The notes: generated from the sequence alone by a model not told the origin. A stretch of DNA of 64,000 nt from Pseudomonadota bacterium (GCA_016201105.1 JACQDN010000004.1:1-64000); one strand, 5' to 3'; shown: positions 34,889-46,390, counted from the stretch's first letter. Numbers and translations: made by a program.

Positions 34889-37063
34889 TCAGGCGGCGAC
34901 GTCAGGATAGAGATTTGTCAGCGCTTTGCGCACGCGCTCATGCTCGCCCACGACGGTTTGGGCGGCATCGCGAAGAGCTTGTCCGGCACTGCCTTCGCGC
35001 GCTTTCTGGGCGAAACCGCGCGCTGCCGAGGTCAACGCCGAAAGACCCAGGCCGCCCGCAGCGCCTGCAATGTCCTGCGCGATGCGGCCGGCTTCGTCCC
35101 AGCTTTGATGATGACTGGCCCGGGAAAGATTTTCGCAAAGCTCTTCGGCTGTCTTGATGTAGGATTGCAGAATCTCGATCAACGTCGTCAAACCGAGGGA
35201 CTTCTCAAGCGAAGCAAAGGCGGTTGCGTCAATCGCCGCCGCCGTTTCATTTTCATCGGATCGATCTGCGGCAGTCGCGTCGGCACCGCGGCCGAGCATT
35301 TCGCGCAACGCGCCATAGAGTTCGGAAGCCTGAGTTGGCCAGCGCAACATGCCCGCGGCCACTTCCGGTGCGCGCGTGGTGCCCATGACGAGCGCCAAGA
35401 CCGGCGCCCTCACGCCGGGAGCTGCGCTGAGCGTATCAGCATCGGCGGAACCCGAGATGATGGCATCGTATTTATGGCGGCTCGCGAGCGCGATGGCATC
35501 GGCCGCGCTGAGCGCCGCAACCACTCTGTTGCCGAAGGGCTCCAGCAAATTGGTAATCTGTTCACGAACTTTTTCGTCGCGCGCTTCGAGCAGGATGGCC
35601 AGGCCGCTAGGCGGCGAAACATCGCTGGCAATGGGCGCGGCTTCGGGTTTGAGCAGCGTGACACCGCGCGAGGCCGGCACGGTAAACCAGAATTTCGATC
35701 CTGCACCCGGCTCGCTGTCGAAGCCGATTTCGCCGCCGAGAAATTCGACGATGCGCTTGGAGACCGCTAGGCCGAGGCCGGGACCATCGTGCCGTTTGGC
35801 ATAAGAATTGTCGCCCGGTGCGAAGGGTTCGAAAATGCGCTTGGCCGCCTCGGGCGAGACCCCGTGGCCGGTATCGCCGACGCTGAAGCGCAACATCGGC
35901 GTCGCGTCGTTGCGGGGCTCCACCGCGACGCCGATTTCAACGCCGCCGCGATCGGTGAATTTGAGAGCGTTGTCCGCTAGCTTGAGCAGCACCTGACGCA
36001 CGCGCCGCGAATCGGCGGCCACACGGGGCAGATTGGGAGGAATCGCGACCGACAGCCGCAATTGCTTTTCCCAGGCGCGAGGCTGCAGCAGCCGTGCGAC
36101 GGTGCGCACGGCCTGCGCAGGATCGCAATCCTCGGACATCGAAACCTCTTCGATGTAGTCGCCGCGCGAGAGCGCGATGACGTCGTCGAGCAAGGTTTTG
36201 AGGCCTCGTCCCGCTTCCAGCAGGACTTTCACATGGCTCTTTTGCGTGCGATCGAGTTCGCTGCGCTCCAGGAGCTGCGCCATGCCGAGCAAAGCGTTCA
36301 AGGGGGTACGGATTTCGTGACTGATATTGGCGATGAAGGCCGACTTGGCTCGCGCGCTCGCTTCGGCGGCGTCGCGTGCGACTTCGGCGTTTTTCTTTTC
36401 TCGCGAGAGGCGCTCGACCAATCCGGCGTTGTCGCGCCGCAGCCGGATGCTCTCGTCGATCAATTCGGTGATGCCTTCGCAGTAGCTGTAGAGCACGCCG
36501 CCGAAAAACAGCACCACCACACTCGACATCATCGCATAAGTGTGTTGCTGCAGTTGCAGCATTATCGCGAGCGGCCCCAGCGACAGCGCGGCGTGTGCAA
36601 GGTAGGCGGGACGATGCGTGGAGCGGGCGATGAACTCCACCGCGGTCATGCCAAGGAATGCGACCGTCAAAAACGCTTCGGGGGGAAACGATGAGCTGTC
36701 GAACCAGATGACGGCGCCGGTACCCCAGGCAGCGCCAGAGAATGCCGAGTACCAAGTGAACATGCGCGCCCAGGATTGCGGCGTTCGGCTGTATTTGTTG
36801 CGGCGATAGCGTTCCGCCAGGCGCCCCGTCGCGACGGTCGTCGCGATCTGCAGGATCAGGGGAATGATCGCGATCCAGATCGGCAGAAGATTGGTGTAGA
36901 GCACGCCGGCAAGGCACAGCGCGGCAAAGGGAAGAAACAGATAGTGACGTCCCAGGCGATAAAGGATATCGATCCTGCCCTCGTCGACGTGACGCATGCC
37001 TACAGCGGCGCGCAAGGCATCGCGCTCCGCCTCGGTAATCAGTGGTGCGTCAGGGTCCGACAT
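34889..37063 (-). CDS. Membrane hybrid histidine kinase with degenerate receiver and Hpt domains
   Basis: A 724-residue protein with a GGGAGG site before ATG 37063. It has six membrane helices (about 40-200), a coiled linker, then HisKA with H249 in FIANISHEIRTPLNAL. HATPase follows, with N365 in LADNALKF, GDTGHGVS and GPGLGLAVSKRIVEFLGG. A receiver-like domain (about 487-590) has Gly (position 538 in KYDAIISGSAD) where the phospho-Asp should be. A C-terminal Hpt-like bundle (about 615-715) has Gln 663 in IAQDIAGAAGGLG where the phospho-His should be. The kinase core looks intact but the relay is not. Confidence 0.87.
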   Translation of the reverse strand: MSDPDAPLITEAERDALRAAVGMRHVDEGRIDILYRLGRHYLFLPFAALCLAGVLYTNLLPIWIAIIPLILQIATTVATGRLAERYRRNKYSRTPQSWARMFTWYSAFSGAAWGTGAVIWFDSSSFPPEAFLTVAFLGMTAVEFIARSTHRPAYLAHAALSLGPLAIMLQLQQHTYAMMSSVVVLFFGGVLYSYCEGITELIDESIRLRRDNAGLVERLSREKKNAEVARDAAEASARAKSAFIANISHEIRTPLNALLGMAQLLERSELDRTQKSHVKVLLEAGRGLKTLLDDVIALSRGDYIEEVSMSEDCDPAQAVRTVARLLQPRAWEKQLRLSVAIPPNLPRVAADSRRVRQVLLKLADNALKFTDRGGVEIGVAVEPRNDATPMLRFSVGDTGHGVSPEAAKRIFEPFAPGDNSYAKRHDGPGLGLAVSKRIVEFLGGEIGFDSEPGAGSKFWFTVPASRGVTLLKPEAAPIASDVSPPSGLAILLEARDEKVREQITNLLEPFGNRVVAALSAADAIALASRHKYDAIISGSADADTLSAAPGVRAPVLALVMGTTRAPEVAAGMLRWPTQASELYGALREMLGRGADATAADRSDENETAAAIDATAFASLEKSLGLTTLIEILQSYIKTAEELCENLSRASHHQSWDEAGRIAQDIAGAAGGLGLSALTSAARGFAQKAREGSAGQALRDAAQTVVGEHERVRKALTNLYPDVAA

Positions 37064-37129
37064 TGACGGCCTCCCTGTCGCAATCCTAGGTTTTTTGCCC
37101 TTTCGAAACGCTTAAGGTCTGATTTCTAA

Positions 37130-38746
37130 ATGAGTTTCGCCGCGTCATCCGCATTCCAGGAAACCGCCCAAAAGGCCGAAGCTTGGCCGTTTGAGGAGGC
37201 GCGCAAGGTGATCGCGCGCCAGGAACGCCGCGCCAAAGCCGGCAAACCGGTTAAAGAAGTGTTGTTCGAGACCGGCTACGGTCCTTCCGGCCTTCCCCAC
37301 ATCGGCACCTTCGGCGAGGTTGCCCGCACCACTTGGGTGCGCCGGGCCTATGAGCTGATGACCGGTGAAAAGACGCGGCTGATCGCGATCTCAGACGACA
37401 TGGACGGCCTCAGGAAAGTGCCGGACAATCTGCCGAACCCACAGATGCTCGCCGCCAATCTCGGAAAGCCGCTGACTTCGGTGCCCGATCCGTTCGGCAC
37501 GCATGAGAGCTACGGCCACAACATGAATGCGCGACTGCGCGCATTCCTCGATCATTTTGGTTTTGACTACGAATTCCGCAGCGCGACCGATTTGTACAAG
37601 TCCGGCATCTACGACGCGGCGCTTTTGCGCGTGCTGGCGAAGTACGACGACGTGATGAAGGTCATGTTGCCTACGCTCGGCGAAGAACGTCAGCAGACGT
37701 ACTCTCCCTTCCTTCCCGTTTCACCCCGCTCCGGCAAAGTGTTGCTCGCAAAGGTCGTGGCACACGACGCGGCCAAAGGCACAATCACCTATATCGAGGA
37801 AGACGGAAGCGAAGAAACCGTTCCCGTGACCGGCGGCCGCTGCAAACTGCAATGGAAGCCGGATTTTGGAATGCGGTGGGCTGCGCTTGGCATTGATTAC
37901 GAAATGTACGGCAAGGACCATCTGCCGTCGCAGCCGCTATACGACGCGATCTGCAAAATAGCCGGCGCTGAGCCGCCGGAGCATTTCATCTATGAGCTAT
38001 TCCTGGACGAGAGCGGTCAGAAAATCTCCAAGTCGAAGGGTAACGGTCTGACGATCGATGAGTGGCTCACTTATGCCCCGCGTGAAAGCCTCGCGCTTTA
38101 CATGTACCAAAAGCCGCGTGTAGCGAAGCGGCTTTACTTCGATGTGATTCCGAAGGCGGTCGATGACTATATCGATCTGCTTGCGAAGTACCATTCAAAC
38201 GAAACGAGCGAAGCGCAAAGGCTGGAAAGTCCGATCTGGCATTTGCACGATGGAAATCCGCCGGCGGAACGTTATCCGGTGAGCTTTGCGCTGCTGCTCA
38301 ACCTCGTCAGCGCTTCCCATGCGCATGACCGCAACGTGCTGTGGGGTTTCATCCGCGCCTATGCTCCCCATGCGAACCCCGAAGCCAATCCCGGCCTCGA
38401 TCGGCTGGTGGGCTATGCGCTCAGATATTACGAAGACTTCGTCAAACCACATAAGAAATATCGTGAACCGACCGAAAAGGAACGCGTCGCCCTCACCGAC
38501 CTCGCCGGTACACTTGAGAAAATGGCGAACGAGCGGGATCCGGAGACCGTACAATTCCAAGTCTATGAAGTCGGAAAACGCCACGGCTTCAACCCCCTGC
38601 GCGATTGGTTCAAGGCGCTCTACGAAGTGCTGTTCGGTCAGACAGCCGGTCCGCGCTTCGGGTCTTTCGCAGCGCTGTTTGGCTGCGCGGAGACCGCGTC
38701 AATGATCCGCCGCGCGCTCGCCGGCGAATTCGTGACCGGTGCATGA
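37130..38746 (+). CDS. lysK: Lysyl-tRNA synthetase, class I
   Basis: A 538-residue class I LysRS, the form used by alphaproteobacteria and archaea in place of LysS. The HIGH-like motif is HIGT in YGPSGLPHIGTFGEV and the KMSKS-like motif is KISKS in SGQKISKSKGNGL. It charges tRNA-Lys. It is divergent from the histidine kinase across 66 bases. Its stop overlaps the next start by four bases (ATGA). Confidence 0.95.
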   Translation: MSFAASSAFQETAQKAEAWPFEEARKVIARQERRAKAGKPVKEVLFETGYGPSGLPHIGTFGEVARTTWVRRAYELMTGEKTRLIAISDDMDGLRKVPDNLPNPQMLAANLGKPLTSVPDPFGTHESYGHNMNARLRAFLDHFGFDYEFRSATDLYKSGIYDAALLRVLAKYDDVMKVMLPTLGEERQQTYSPFLPVSPRSGKVLLAKVVAHDAAKGTITYIEEDGSEETVPVTGGRCKLQWKPDFGMRWAALGIDYEMYGKDHLPSQPLYDAICKIAGAEPPEHFIYELFLDESGQKISKSKGNGLTIDEWLTYAPRESLALYMYQKPRVAKRLYFDVIPKAVDDYIDLLAKYHSNETSEAQRLESPIWHLHDGNPPAERYPVSFALLLNLVSASHAHDRNVLWGFIRAYAPHANPEANPGLDRLVGYALRYYEDFVKPHKKYREPTEKERVALTDLAGTLEKMANERDPETVQFQVYEVGKRHGFNPLRDWFKALYEVLFGQTAGPRFGSFAALFGCAETASMIRRALAGEFVTGA

Positions 38747-39513
38747 CGCGTTTCTTGATCATCCTGGCAGCTCTTGTTCTCTCGAGCGTGTCGGCATTTG
38801 CCGCGAACCCGCCGGCCTTCGATCTTTATCTTGCGGGGAAATACGACGAAGCGATTTCAGCCGGCGTTGCCATGAACAACGCACCCGGTTTCACCATCGC
38901 CTGCCGCGCCGTGATGGCCCAAGCCATGATGAAGGACAAGCCGTGTCCAAAATGTCTGAAGCGCGCTGAGAAACTGGCGCGAGACGCCATCGCCGCGGAT
39001 CCGAAACTCTCCGATGCCCATGTGCTTCTCGCTGTTTCGCTTGGCTATGAAGCGCGCATCGTCGGGCCGGTGTTTGCGAAGCTGAACGACTATCCCGAAG
39101 AGGCCAAGAGCGAACTCGATCTGGCACTCAAATCCAACCCCAACAATGCTTGGGCACTGGGCGCGAGCGGGGGATGGAATATCGAGATCGTGCGGACGGG
39201 CGGAGAACGACTGGGTTACTGGCTCTATGGGGCATCGGTGCAGGACGGGCTCGATGAATTCGCGCGGGCCTTCCGCGTCGCGTCGGACAACGTGGTGGTC
39301 CGTTATCAATACGCGCTGTCGCTGGGCGGGTACGACCGCGCGAAATACCGCAAGGAAATCGCCGATGCGTTGGCGCACTGTGTCAAGGGCAAGGCGTACT
39401 CGGCGTATGATCGCTATACCCAAAGCCAGGCGCGGGAATTGGAAGCCGCGCTCGACAAGAACGACACTGGTGCGTTCAACCGTATCGTGAAACGCGATCA
39501 GGGTTACCCCTAG
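38743..39513 (+). CDS. Exported TPR protein coupled to lysK
   Basis: ATG 38743 overlaps the lysK stop; 256 residues. A signal peptide (residues 1-20, IILAALVLSSVSAFA) is followed by TPR-like helices: LARDAIAADPKLSDAHVLLA and KSELDLALKSNPNNAWALG. A CPKC pair lies in MKDKPCPKCLKRAEK. It is probably periplasmic. Its link to lysK is by coupling only; function unknown. It converges with the repressor gene, with 9 bases between stops. Confidence 0.8.
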   Translation: MTRFLIILAALVLSSVSAFAANPPAFDLYLAGKYDEAISAGVAMNNAPGFTIACRAVMAQAMMKDKPCPKCLKRAEKLARDAIAADPKLSDAHVLLAVSLGYEARIVGPVFAKLNDYPEEAKSELDLALKSNPNNAWALGASGGWNIEIVRTGGERLGYWLYGASVQDGLDEFARAFRVASDNVVVRYQYALSLGGYDRAKYRKEIADALAHCVKGKAYSAYDRYTQSQARELEAALDKNDTGAFNRIVKRDQGYP

Positions 39514-39522
39514 ACTAAACCT

Positions 39523-40164
39523 CTACTGGCTCGCCCAGACAATGCGGTGCAGGAAGGCAAGTTCGGTGAGGGCAAAACCGCGCTCTTCCTGCGCCGACGC
39601 GAGCGACTTCAGTTCCACGCGCTGTGCCGTGAGCCGGGAGACCTGCTTGACCAAGACCTCGCCCTTGACCGTCTTCACTACGACGCGGTCGCCCCGTCTG
39701 GGCGCAGCTGCGGGCGAGACCACGATGCGGTCGCCGTCGCGGTAGAGCGGCAATAGCGCGTCGCCGGAAATCTCAAGCGCATAAGCGTGTTCGTCCGCGA
39801 TGTCGGGAAAGGGAATCTCGTCCCACCCCGAACCCGTGGGAAAGCCGGACCCATCGAAAAATCCTTCGCGGCCGGCTTGTGCAAAGCCGAGCAAAGGCAT
39901 GTGACGCGCCGAACCGCGCTTGGGTCCCTTCCTGCCGCCGAGGTTCAGATCGTCGACCTCCGATTTCGTCGCCTGCAGAATCTTCGAAATGCTCTCGGTG
40001 GACGGCCAGCGCAATCTGCCGTCCGGTCCCACGCGCTTGCTCTTGTTGAAGGTGGTGGGATCAAGGCCGGCGGCCTTGGCGAGTCCCGATGCGGAAAGAC
40101 CATAGCGCTCGGCAAGCGCGTCGATCGCTTCCCAAACCTGACTATGCGTGAGAATGGAAGCCAC
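39523..40164 (-). CDS. LexA-like HTH / S24-fold repressor lacking the catalytic Ser
   Basis: A 213-residue regulator. The N-terminal helix-turn-helix (about residues 10-45, GLSASGLAKAAGLDPTTFNK) is joined to a C-terminal S24 peptidase fold (about 85-210). An Ala-Gly pair (A97-G98, FAQAGREGFF) lies where LexA is cut. The nucleophile box reads GDALLP (A136) instead of GDSMxP, while Lys residues near 164-173 remain. Self-cleavage is therefore unlikely and regulation must go another way. The start is GTG 40164 with GAGG upstream. Confidence 0.83.
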   Translation of the reverse strand: MASILTHSQVWEAIDALAERYGLSASGLAKAAGLDPTTFNKSKRVGPDGRLRWPSTESISKILQATKSEVDDLNLGGRKGPKRGSARHMPLLGFAQAGREGFFDGSGFPTGSGWDEIPFPDIADEHAYALEISGDALLPLYRDGDRIVVSPAAAPRRGDRVVVKTVKGEVLVKQVSRLTAQRVELKSLASAQEERGFALTELAFLHRIVWASQ

Positions 40165-40180
40165 GCCCGACCTCGAAAGG

Positions 40181-40197
40181 GGATAGGAACGGTATCC
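40181..40197. promoter_or_regulatory. Candidate operator before the LexA-like repressor
   Basis: GGATA-GGAACGG-TATCC is an inverted repeat 17 bases upstream of the repressor start, overlapping where its promoter should lie. It is also in the 129-base gap shared with divergent pyrD. Position suggests autoregulation; the match to any known operator was not established. Confidence 0.4.
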
Positions 40198-40293
40198 TAG
40201 TTAGAGGGCAGAGCCCGATCAAGGCCGCCCCGGTCAAGGCGGACGATCGGTGAGGCGCTAAAGTCGGGCCATGGAATCAGGGGCGATGCGGCA

Positions 40294-41343
40294 ATGCTGA
40301 TGGATGTGGGCGCGGGATTTCTGCGCCTCTTGCCCGCCGAAACGGCCCATCGCGCCACCGTTCGATTGCTGCGCACGGTGTCGCCGCTCATTCCGCGCGC
40401 GAGCACCGACGATCCGCGGCTGGCGATCCATCTCTGGGGCAAGCGCTTTGCAAATCCCATCGGACTTGCTGCTGGCTTCGACAAGGATGCGGAAGTGCCC
40501 GACGCGATGCTGAAACTCGGTTTGGGATTTGTGGAGTGCGGCACCGTTACGCCGCGTCCGCAAAGCGGCAATCCGCGCCCGCGCCTCTTTCGTCTCGTCG
40601 AAGACCGCGCGGTCATCAATCGCATGGGATTCAACAACCAGGGCATGGCGCGCGCCGTGCAGCGGTTGGGCGCGCGCAAGCGGCGCGGCATCGTCGGCAT
40701 CAATATCGGCGCCAACAAAAATTCCCAAGATCGCATTGCCGACTACGTCATGGCGTTCGAGATTCTTGCGCCCCTGGCCGACTACGTGACGCTCAATATC
40801 TCATCCCCCAACACGCCGGGGCTGCGCGGCCTGCAGAATCGCGACGAGTTGCAGCGTCTGCTCGACGCTGTGATCGGGGAACGCGCTCGAATACGCGCAG
40901 GCGTGCCGATTCTGGTGAAGCTCGCGCCCGATCTCGACGAAGCCGCGATGGACGACATCGCGCAGGCGGTGCGGGCTAGCCAGATCGACGGCCTCATCCT
41001 GACCAACACGACGGTCGTCCGCCCCATCACGCTGAGAAGTGCATATAAAGGCGAATCCGGGGGGCTTTCCGGCAAGCCGCTGTTTACTCGATCAACTGAT
41101 GTTCTGGCGGCCATGTATCGCCGGCTGGACGGCGCGTTGCCCATCATCGGCGCCGGCGGAATTTCGTCAGGCACGGACGCTTACGCCAAGATCCGCAAAG
41201 GTGCCTCGTTGGTACAACTTTACTCGGCGCTCGCTTTTGAAGGTCCCGGATTGATCGGGCGCATCAAGACAGAACTCTCAGCGCTTCTCGTGCGCGACGG
41301 TTTCGCGAGCGTGGCAGAAGCCGTCGGCGCCGCTTTCCGCTGA
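40294..41343 (+). CDS. pyrD: Dihydroorotate dehydrogenase (quinone), class 2
   Basis: A 349-residue FMN enzyme of pyrimidine synthesis, membrane-associated through its N-terminal helices. It shows ANPIGLAAGFDKDAEVPDA, RMGFNNQGM, and NISSPNTPGLRGLQ with the class 2 catalytic Ser. GAGGISSGTDAYAKIRKGAS near the end binds the FMN phosphate. It oxidises dihydroorotate with ubiquinone. The start could be 40294 or the ATG six bases later. Confidence 0.95.
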   Translation: MLMDVGAGFLRLLPAETAHRATVRLLRTVSPLIPRASTDDPRLAIHLWGKRFANPIGLAAGFDKDAEVPDAMLKLGLGFVECGTVTPRPQSGNPRPRLFRLVEDRAVINRMGFNNQGMARAVQRLGARKRRGIVGINIGANKNSQDRIADYVMAFEILAPLADYVTLNISSPNTPGLRGLQNRDELQRLLDAVIGERARIRAGVPILVKLAPDLDEAAMDDIAQAVRASQIDGLILTNTTVVRPITLRSAYKGESGGLSGKPLFTRSTDVLAAMYRRLDGALPIIGAGGISSGTDAYAKIRKGASLVQLYSALAFEGPGLIGRIKTELSALLVRDGFASVAEAVGAAFR

Positions 41344-41480
41344 CGCCCAAATATCCATCGTCTTGCTCAAGGGTTAGGCAGAATTCAAACCCTTCTGCAT
41401 TCACCCTGTGCGGAACTGCGCTTGGCCGATACGGCGCGCTTCATGCACAATAGCGTCAAAACATGTGGGGCGTTTGAGTG

Positions 41481-41960
41481 ATGAGTGAGGGTTGGGGCGA
41501 TATCTGGAATCTCGCCATGGCGACGCTTGGCCGGGAATCGGTCGAGGCACAGATTCTGATTTGGCTAACGATTGCATTTGCGTTCACCGTTTTTGTCGAA
41601 GGCTTGCGCTCGACCTTTTTTCCTTCGCGCATTCGCGTCGCGCACGACGGAACAGTAAATTCGCCGCAGACGAAATCCGTTCGCGTCAGTGCGCCGCAAG
41701 CGCGCCTGTGGCGCGTGATCGAACTCTCGCGTCGCGAGGACGGCGCGCCCGATATCGTCGCGGCGCTTTCGCAGGCCGCACGCAATCCACGGCGCCGGAT
41801 CTCGCCGGTTCGCCGTCTGACCGCCTCGCGTCCCGGCATTCATCGCAGGCCAGTTCTTTTTCTCGCGCCCGAGCCCGCGTTTACGATGGAAATGCCGCCC
41901 GAGCCGGAGTTTACCGAACTGGAAAACGGCGATTTGCGTCTTGCCTCCAGCGAGGCTTGA
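41481..41960 (+). CDS. Hypothetical protein with N-terminal membrane helix
   Basis: ATG 41481 (GTG 41478 possible); 159 residues. One membrane helix (about 23-42, AQILIWLTIAFAFTVFVEGL) is followed by a basic, Pro-rich soluble region without a recognisable domain. It lies between pyrD and the DoxX gene on the same strand. Function unknown. Confidence 0.55.
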   Translation: MSEGWGDIWNLAMATLGRESVEAQILIWLTIAFAFTVFVEGLRSTFFPSRIRVAHDGTVNSPQTKSVRVSAPQARLWRVIELSRREDGAPDIVAALSQAARNPRRRISPVRRLTASRPGIHRRPVLFLAPEPAFTMEMPPEPEFTELENGDLRLASSEA

Positions 41961-42008
41961 TGCGTTAAGCTCCCCGCAAAGACGATCAACAATCTTTTGG
42001 GGGCGTTC

Positions 42009-42404
42009 ATGCAGGAAGATTTTGGCAAGCTTGTCTTGCGGCTGACGGTCGGCGGGCTGCTGTTGTTTCACGGCGTGCACAAATTGCTGACTGGCATTCA
42101 ACCGATCAAAGACATGCTGACGGCGCATGGCGTGCCGGACGCGTTGTCCTATGGCGTCTATCTCGGCGAAGTGGTGGGGCCCATTCTCGTCATTCTCGGA
42201 ATCTTTTCGCGGGTCGGCGGTGTCTTGATCGTCGTCAATCTGATCGTCGCCGTGGCGTTGGCCGGCATGGGCTCGCTCATGGCAATCAGCAATGGCGGCG
42301 GTTATGCGCTCGAACTCGAAGCGCTCTACCTGTTCGGCGGGCTTTCGGTTGCGCTGCTGGGCGCTGGTCGCCTCGGTGCGGGCATTGGCGGGCGGTGGAA
42401 CTGA
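42009..42404 (+). CDS. DoxX family membrane protein
   Basis: A 131-residue four-helix membrane protein of the DoxX/DoxD family: KLVLRLTVGGLLLFHGVHKL, YLGEVVGPILVILGIFSRVG, and AVALAGMGSLMAIS. The family is linked to redox and oxidative-stress functions but the reaction is unclear. ATG 42009, with GGGGG upstream. Confidence 0.85.
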   Translation: MQEDFGKLVLRLTVGGLLLFHGVHKLLTGIQPIKDMLTAHGVPDALSYGVYLGEVVGPILVILGIFSRVGGVLIVVNLIVAVALAGMGSLMAISNGGGYALELEALYLFGGLSVALLGAGRLGAGIGGRWN

Positions 42405-42424
42405 CGTCGCGACAGCGACGTCAT

Positions 42425-42462
42425 CCCCGGCACACATTACACTAGCAATGTGTGGGAAGGGG
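42425..42462. terminator. Bidirectional hairpin between convergent genes
   Basis: CACACATT-ACACTAGC-AATGTGTG is a perfect 8-bp stem, flanked by CCCC and GGGG that could extend it. It lies between the DoxX gene (+) and the thioesterase operon (-), so it probably ends both transcripts. Confidence 0.55.
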
Positions 42463-42473
42463 ATCTCGCGAAG

Positions 42474-42908
42474 TTAGGCCGAGATCAAGAAATGACCGCG
42501 CAGGGCGGCGATGGGTTTGCTCTCGTCGTCCTGCCACATTTCCGCGTGCACATTGATGACGCGCCGCCCTTGCTTGGCGATGCGCGCTTTGGCGTAGCTG
42601 GTGAGCGTGCGCCCGCTACGCAGATAGTCGATCGTGATGTCGACGGGCTTGGGTAACCTCACACTTCGCGTTTCCCAGATGATCTGGGCCAACGCCGCGG
42701 TTTCCAACAGCGAACCGATCACGCCGCCATGAATGGCCGGCAGAATCGGATTGCCGATCAAATGGGTGACGAACGGCATGACCAGCACGAGTTTGCCGTC
42801 CTTCACCTCGGCGTCAATACCCAAATGGCGGCAATAGGGAATGGCCGCGACCAGCGCCGCCGGATCGGGCGCCTCTCCTTGCGAAAGCGCGCGCTGCAGC
42901 AGTTCCAT
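42474..42908 (-). CDS. PaaI-type hotdog thioesterase, second of a coupled pair
   Basis: A 144-residue hotdog-fold protein: LGIDAEVKDGKLVLVMPF, then the family segment ILPAIHGGVIGSLLETAAL (G-x-hGG) and VDITIDYLRSGR. It probably hydrolyses an acyl-CoA. Start ATG 42908 shares one base with the stop of the upstream thioesterase (TGATG), which implies coupled translation. The paired arrangement suggests a mixed oligomer or related substrates. Confidence 0.83.
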   Translation of the reverse strand: MELLQRALSQGEAPDPAALVAAIPYCRHLGIDAEVKDGKLVLVMPFVTHLIGNPILPAIHGGVIGSLLETAALAQIIWETRSVRLPKPVDITIDYLRSGRTLTSYAKARIAKQGRRVINVHAEMWQDDESKPIAALRGHFLISA

Positions 42909-43363
42909 CAGCTGGCGCTCCGCGTTGGGTAGGGAACCGGACCGCGCGTTAGCATGAAGGTGCCGTTGGAAATGGCGATGGGATCGTCTTTCACGTGGTA
43001 GGCGACGGCGCGCGCGAACGCGATTTCGTGCGTCACCTTCAAAACTTCCGCCTCGAAGAAGATGTCCGCGCCCGGCGTCGCCGGTTTCATGTAGTCGATG
43101 CGCAAATCGAGGGTTGCGATCGGCATGGGATCGCGCAAACCCGTTGCCACCGCCATGCCGCAGCAATGATCCAGGAACGCCGTGATGACACCGCCATGGA
43201 CGACGCCGGTGTCGGGATCGCCGATCAGCTTATCGGAATAGGGCAGCCGCATGCGGCCCCGGCCGTTGCCGACTTCGACCACCTCGCCGCCGACGCCCGC
43301 GATGTAGGGCGTGAGCCCCATGTGCTTGGCGATTTCCCGCGCGTAGTCCGGCTGGCCGCTCAT
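42908..43363 (-). CDS. PaaI-type hotdog thioesterase, first of a coupled pair
   Basis: A 151-residue hotdog protein with PDTGVVHGGVITAFLDHCCG, then LDLRIDYMKPATPGADI. The HGGV motif and helix match PaaI/YdiI thioesterases. ATG 43363 lacks an obvious ribosome site. It overlaps its paralogue by one base. Confidence 0.83.
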   Translation of the reverse strand: MSGQPDYAREIAKHMGLTPYIAGVGGEVVEVGNGRGRMRLPYSDKLIGDPDTGVVHGGVITAFLDHCCGMAVATGLRDPMPIATLDLRIDYMKPATPGADIFFEAEVLKVTHEIAFARAVAYHVKDDPIAISNGTFMLTRGPVPYPTRSAS

Positions 43364-43507
43364 GCATTGTTTGAAGGGGACGCGCGGGGCGCTGTCAACG
43401 CGAATCCGGCGAAAATCCTGCACTTTTTGGGCTCGCGGCTGCAAAAATTGACGCAAAGTCACGTTCCGTTACAGTGCGGCCCGCAACCGCGCTTGGGGGA
43501 GCGCCCC

Positions 43508-44166
43508 TTGGTCACAGATACCGTTACCGCCAAACCCGAACCGCGCCCGGCCCGCGCCGGCGGCAAGCGCGAGCAGACCAAAATCCAGAACCGCGAGACC
43601 ATCCTGGAGGCGGCCCGCAAAGTGTTCGCCGAGCTCGGCTACGGCGCCACCACTGTGCGCGATATCATCCGCGCCACGCCGCTCGCATCCGGCACTTTCT
43701 ACAACTACTTCCAGTCGAAGGAGGAAGTGTACCAGGCCATACGCGACGAGGTGGCGCTGGAGATCCGCCCCCGGCTGCGCGAGGAGCGCGCCAAGGCCAA
43801 AAGTATCGACGAATTCATCTCATCGACGTTTCGCACGTTCTTCGAGTTCGTGGCGCGCGACGAAGGCAATTTCCGCGCGATCCGCCATAATGCGGATTCC
43901 ACGCGCGTGCGCATGGATACGCCCGAAGTGCTCGCGGGTTTCACCGAATTGCGCGAAGATATCGAAAAGGCGATCGCGGACGCGATTTTTCCTCCTGTGG
44001 ATGCCGATTTCCTGATGGCCGCGATTGTCGGCGTTGCCTTCGAAGTGGCCGAGCGCATGGTGATCGGCGACAATCACAATCCCTCCGAGGCTGCGGAGTT
44101 CGCCACCGCGCTCTTCATGGGCGGTGTGCACAAACTCCCTCATCGCAAAAACGCTGCCGGCACGGC

Positions 44167-44170
<4 letters not shown>
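43508..44170 (+). CDS. TetR/AcrR family regulator
   Basis: A 220-residue DNA-binding repressor. The N-terminal TetR helix-turn-helix is plain: RETILEAARKVFAELGYGAT, then IIRATPLASGTFYNYFQSKEE. The C-terminal ligand domain is of unknown specificity. No ATG or GTG fits; TTG 43508, with GGGGGAG about 7 bases upstream, is the likely start. The gene overlaps the next one by four bases (ATGA), so it probably regulates its own operon with the oxidoreductase. Confidence 0.85.
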
Positions 44171-45138
<968 letters not shown>

Positions 45139-45194
45139 CTGTCATCCCAGGCGAGCGCGGCGCGCAACGCGCGTTGCACTCGCCGGGGTGACAG
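45139..45194. terminator. Long hairpin between convergent genes
   Basis: CTGTCATCCCAGGCGAG pairs with CTCGCCGGGGTGACAG (one mismatch-type wobble, one bulge) around a GC-rich inner palindrome. It lies between the oxidoreductase and leuB stops and can terminate both. Confidence 0.55.
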
Positions 45195-45200
45195 GTGTGG

Positions 45201-46310
<1,110 letters not shown>

Positions 46311-46390
46311 GGAGCGCCTCTCGTTTTGGAAAGGTCACCATAAGCAGGTCGCGTCACGGCGCAATCGCGCGCGCTGTCGCGTGGGGGACT

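Noticed and set aside
42995..43507. Long upstream extension of the TetR gene
   Set aside because: The open frame upstream lies antisense to the thioesterase and has no TetR features; the domain begins after 43508.
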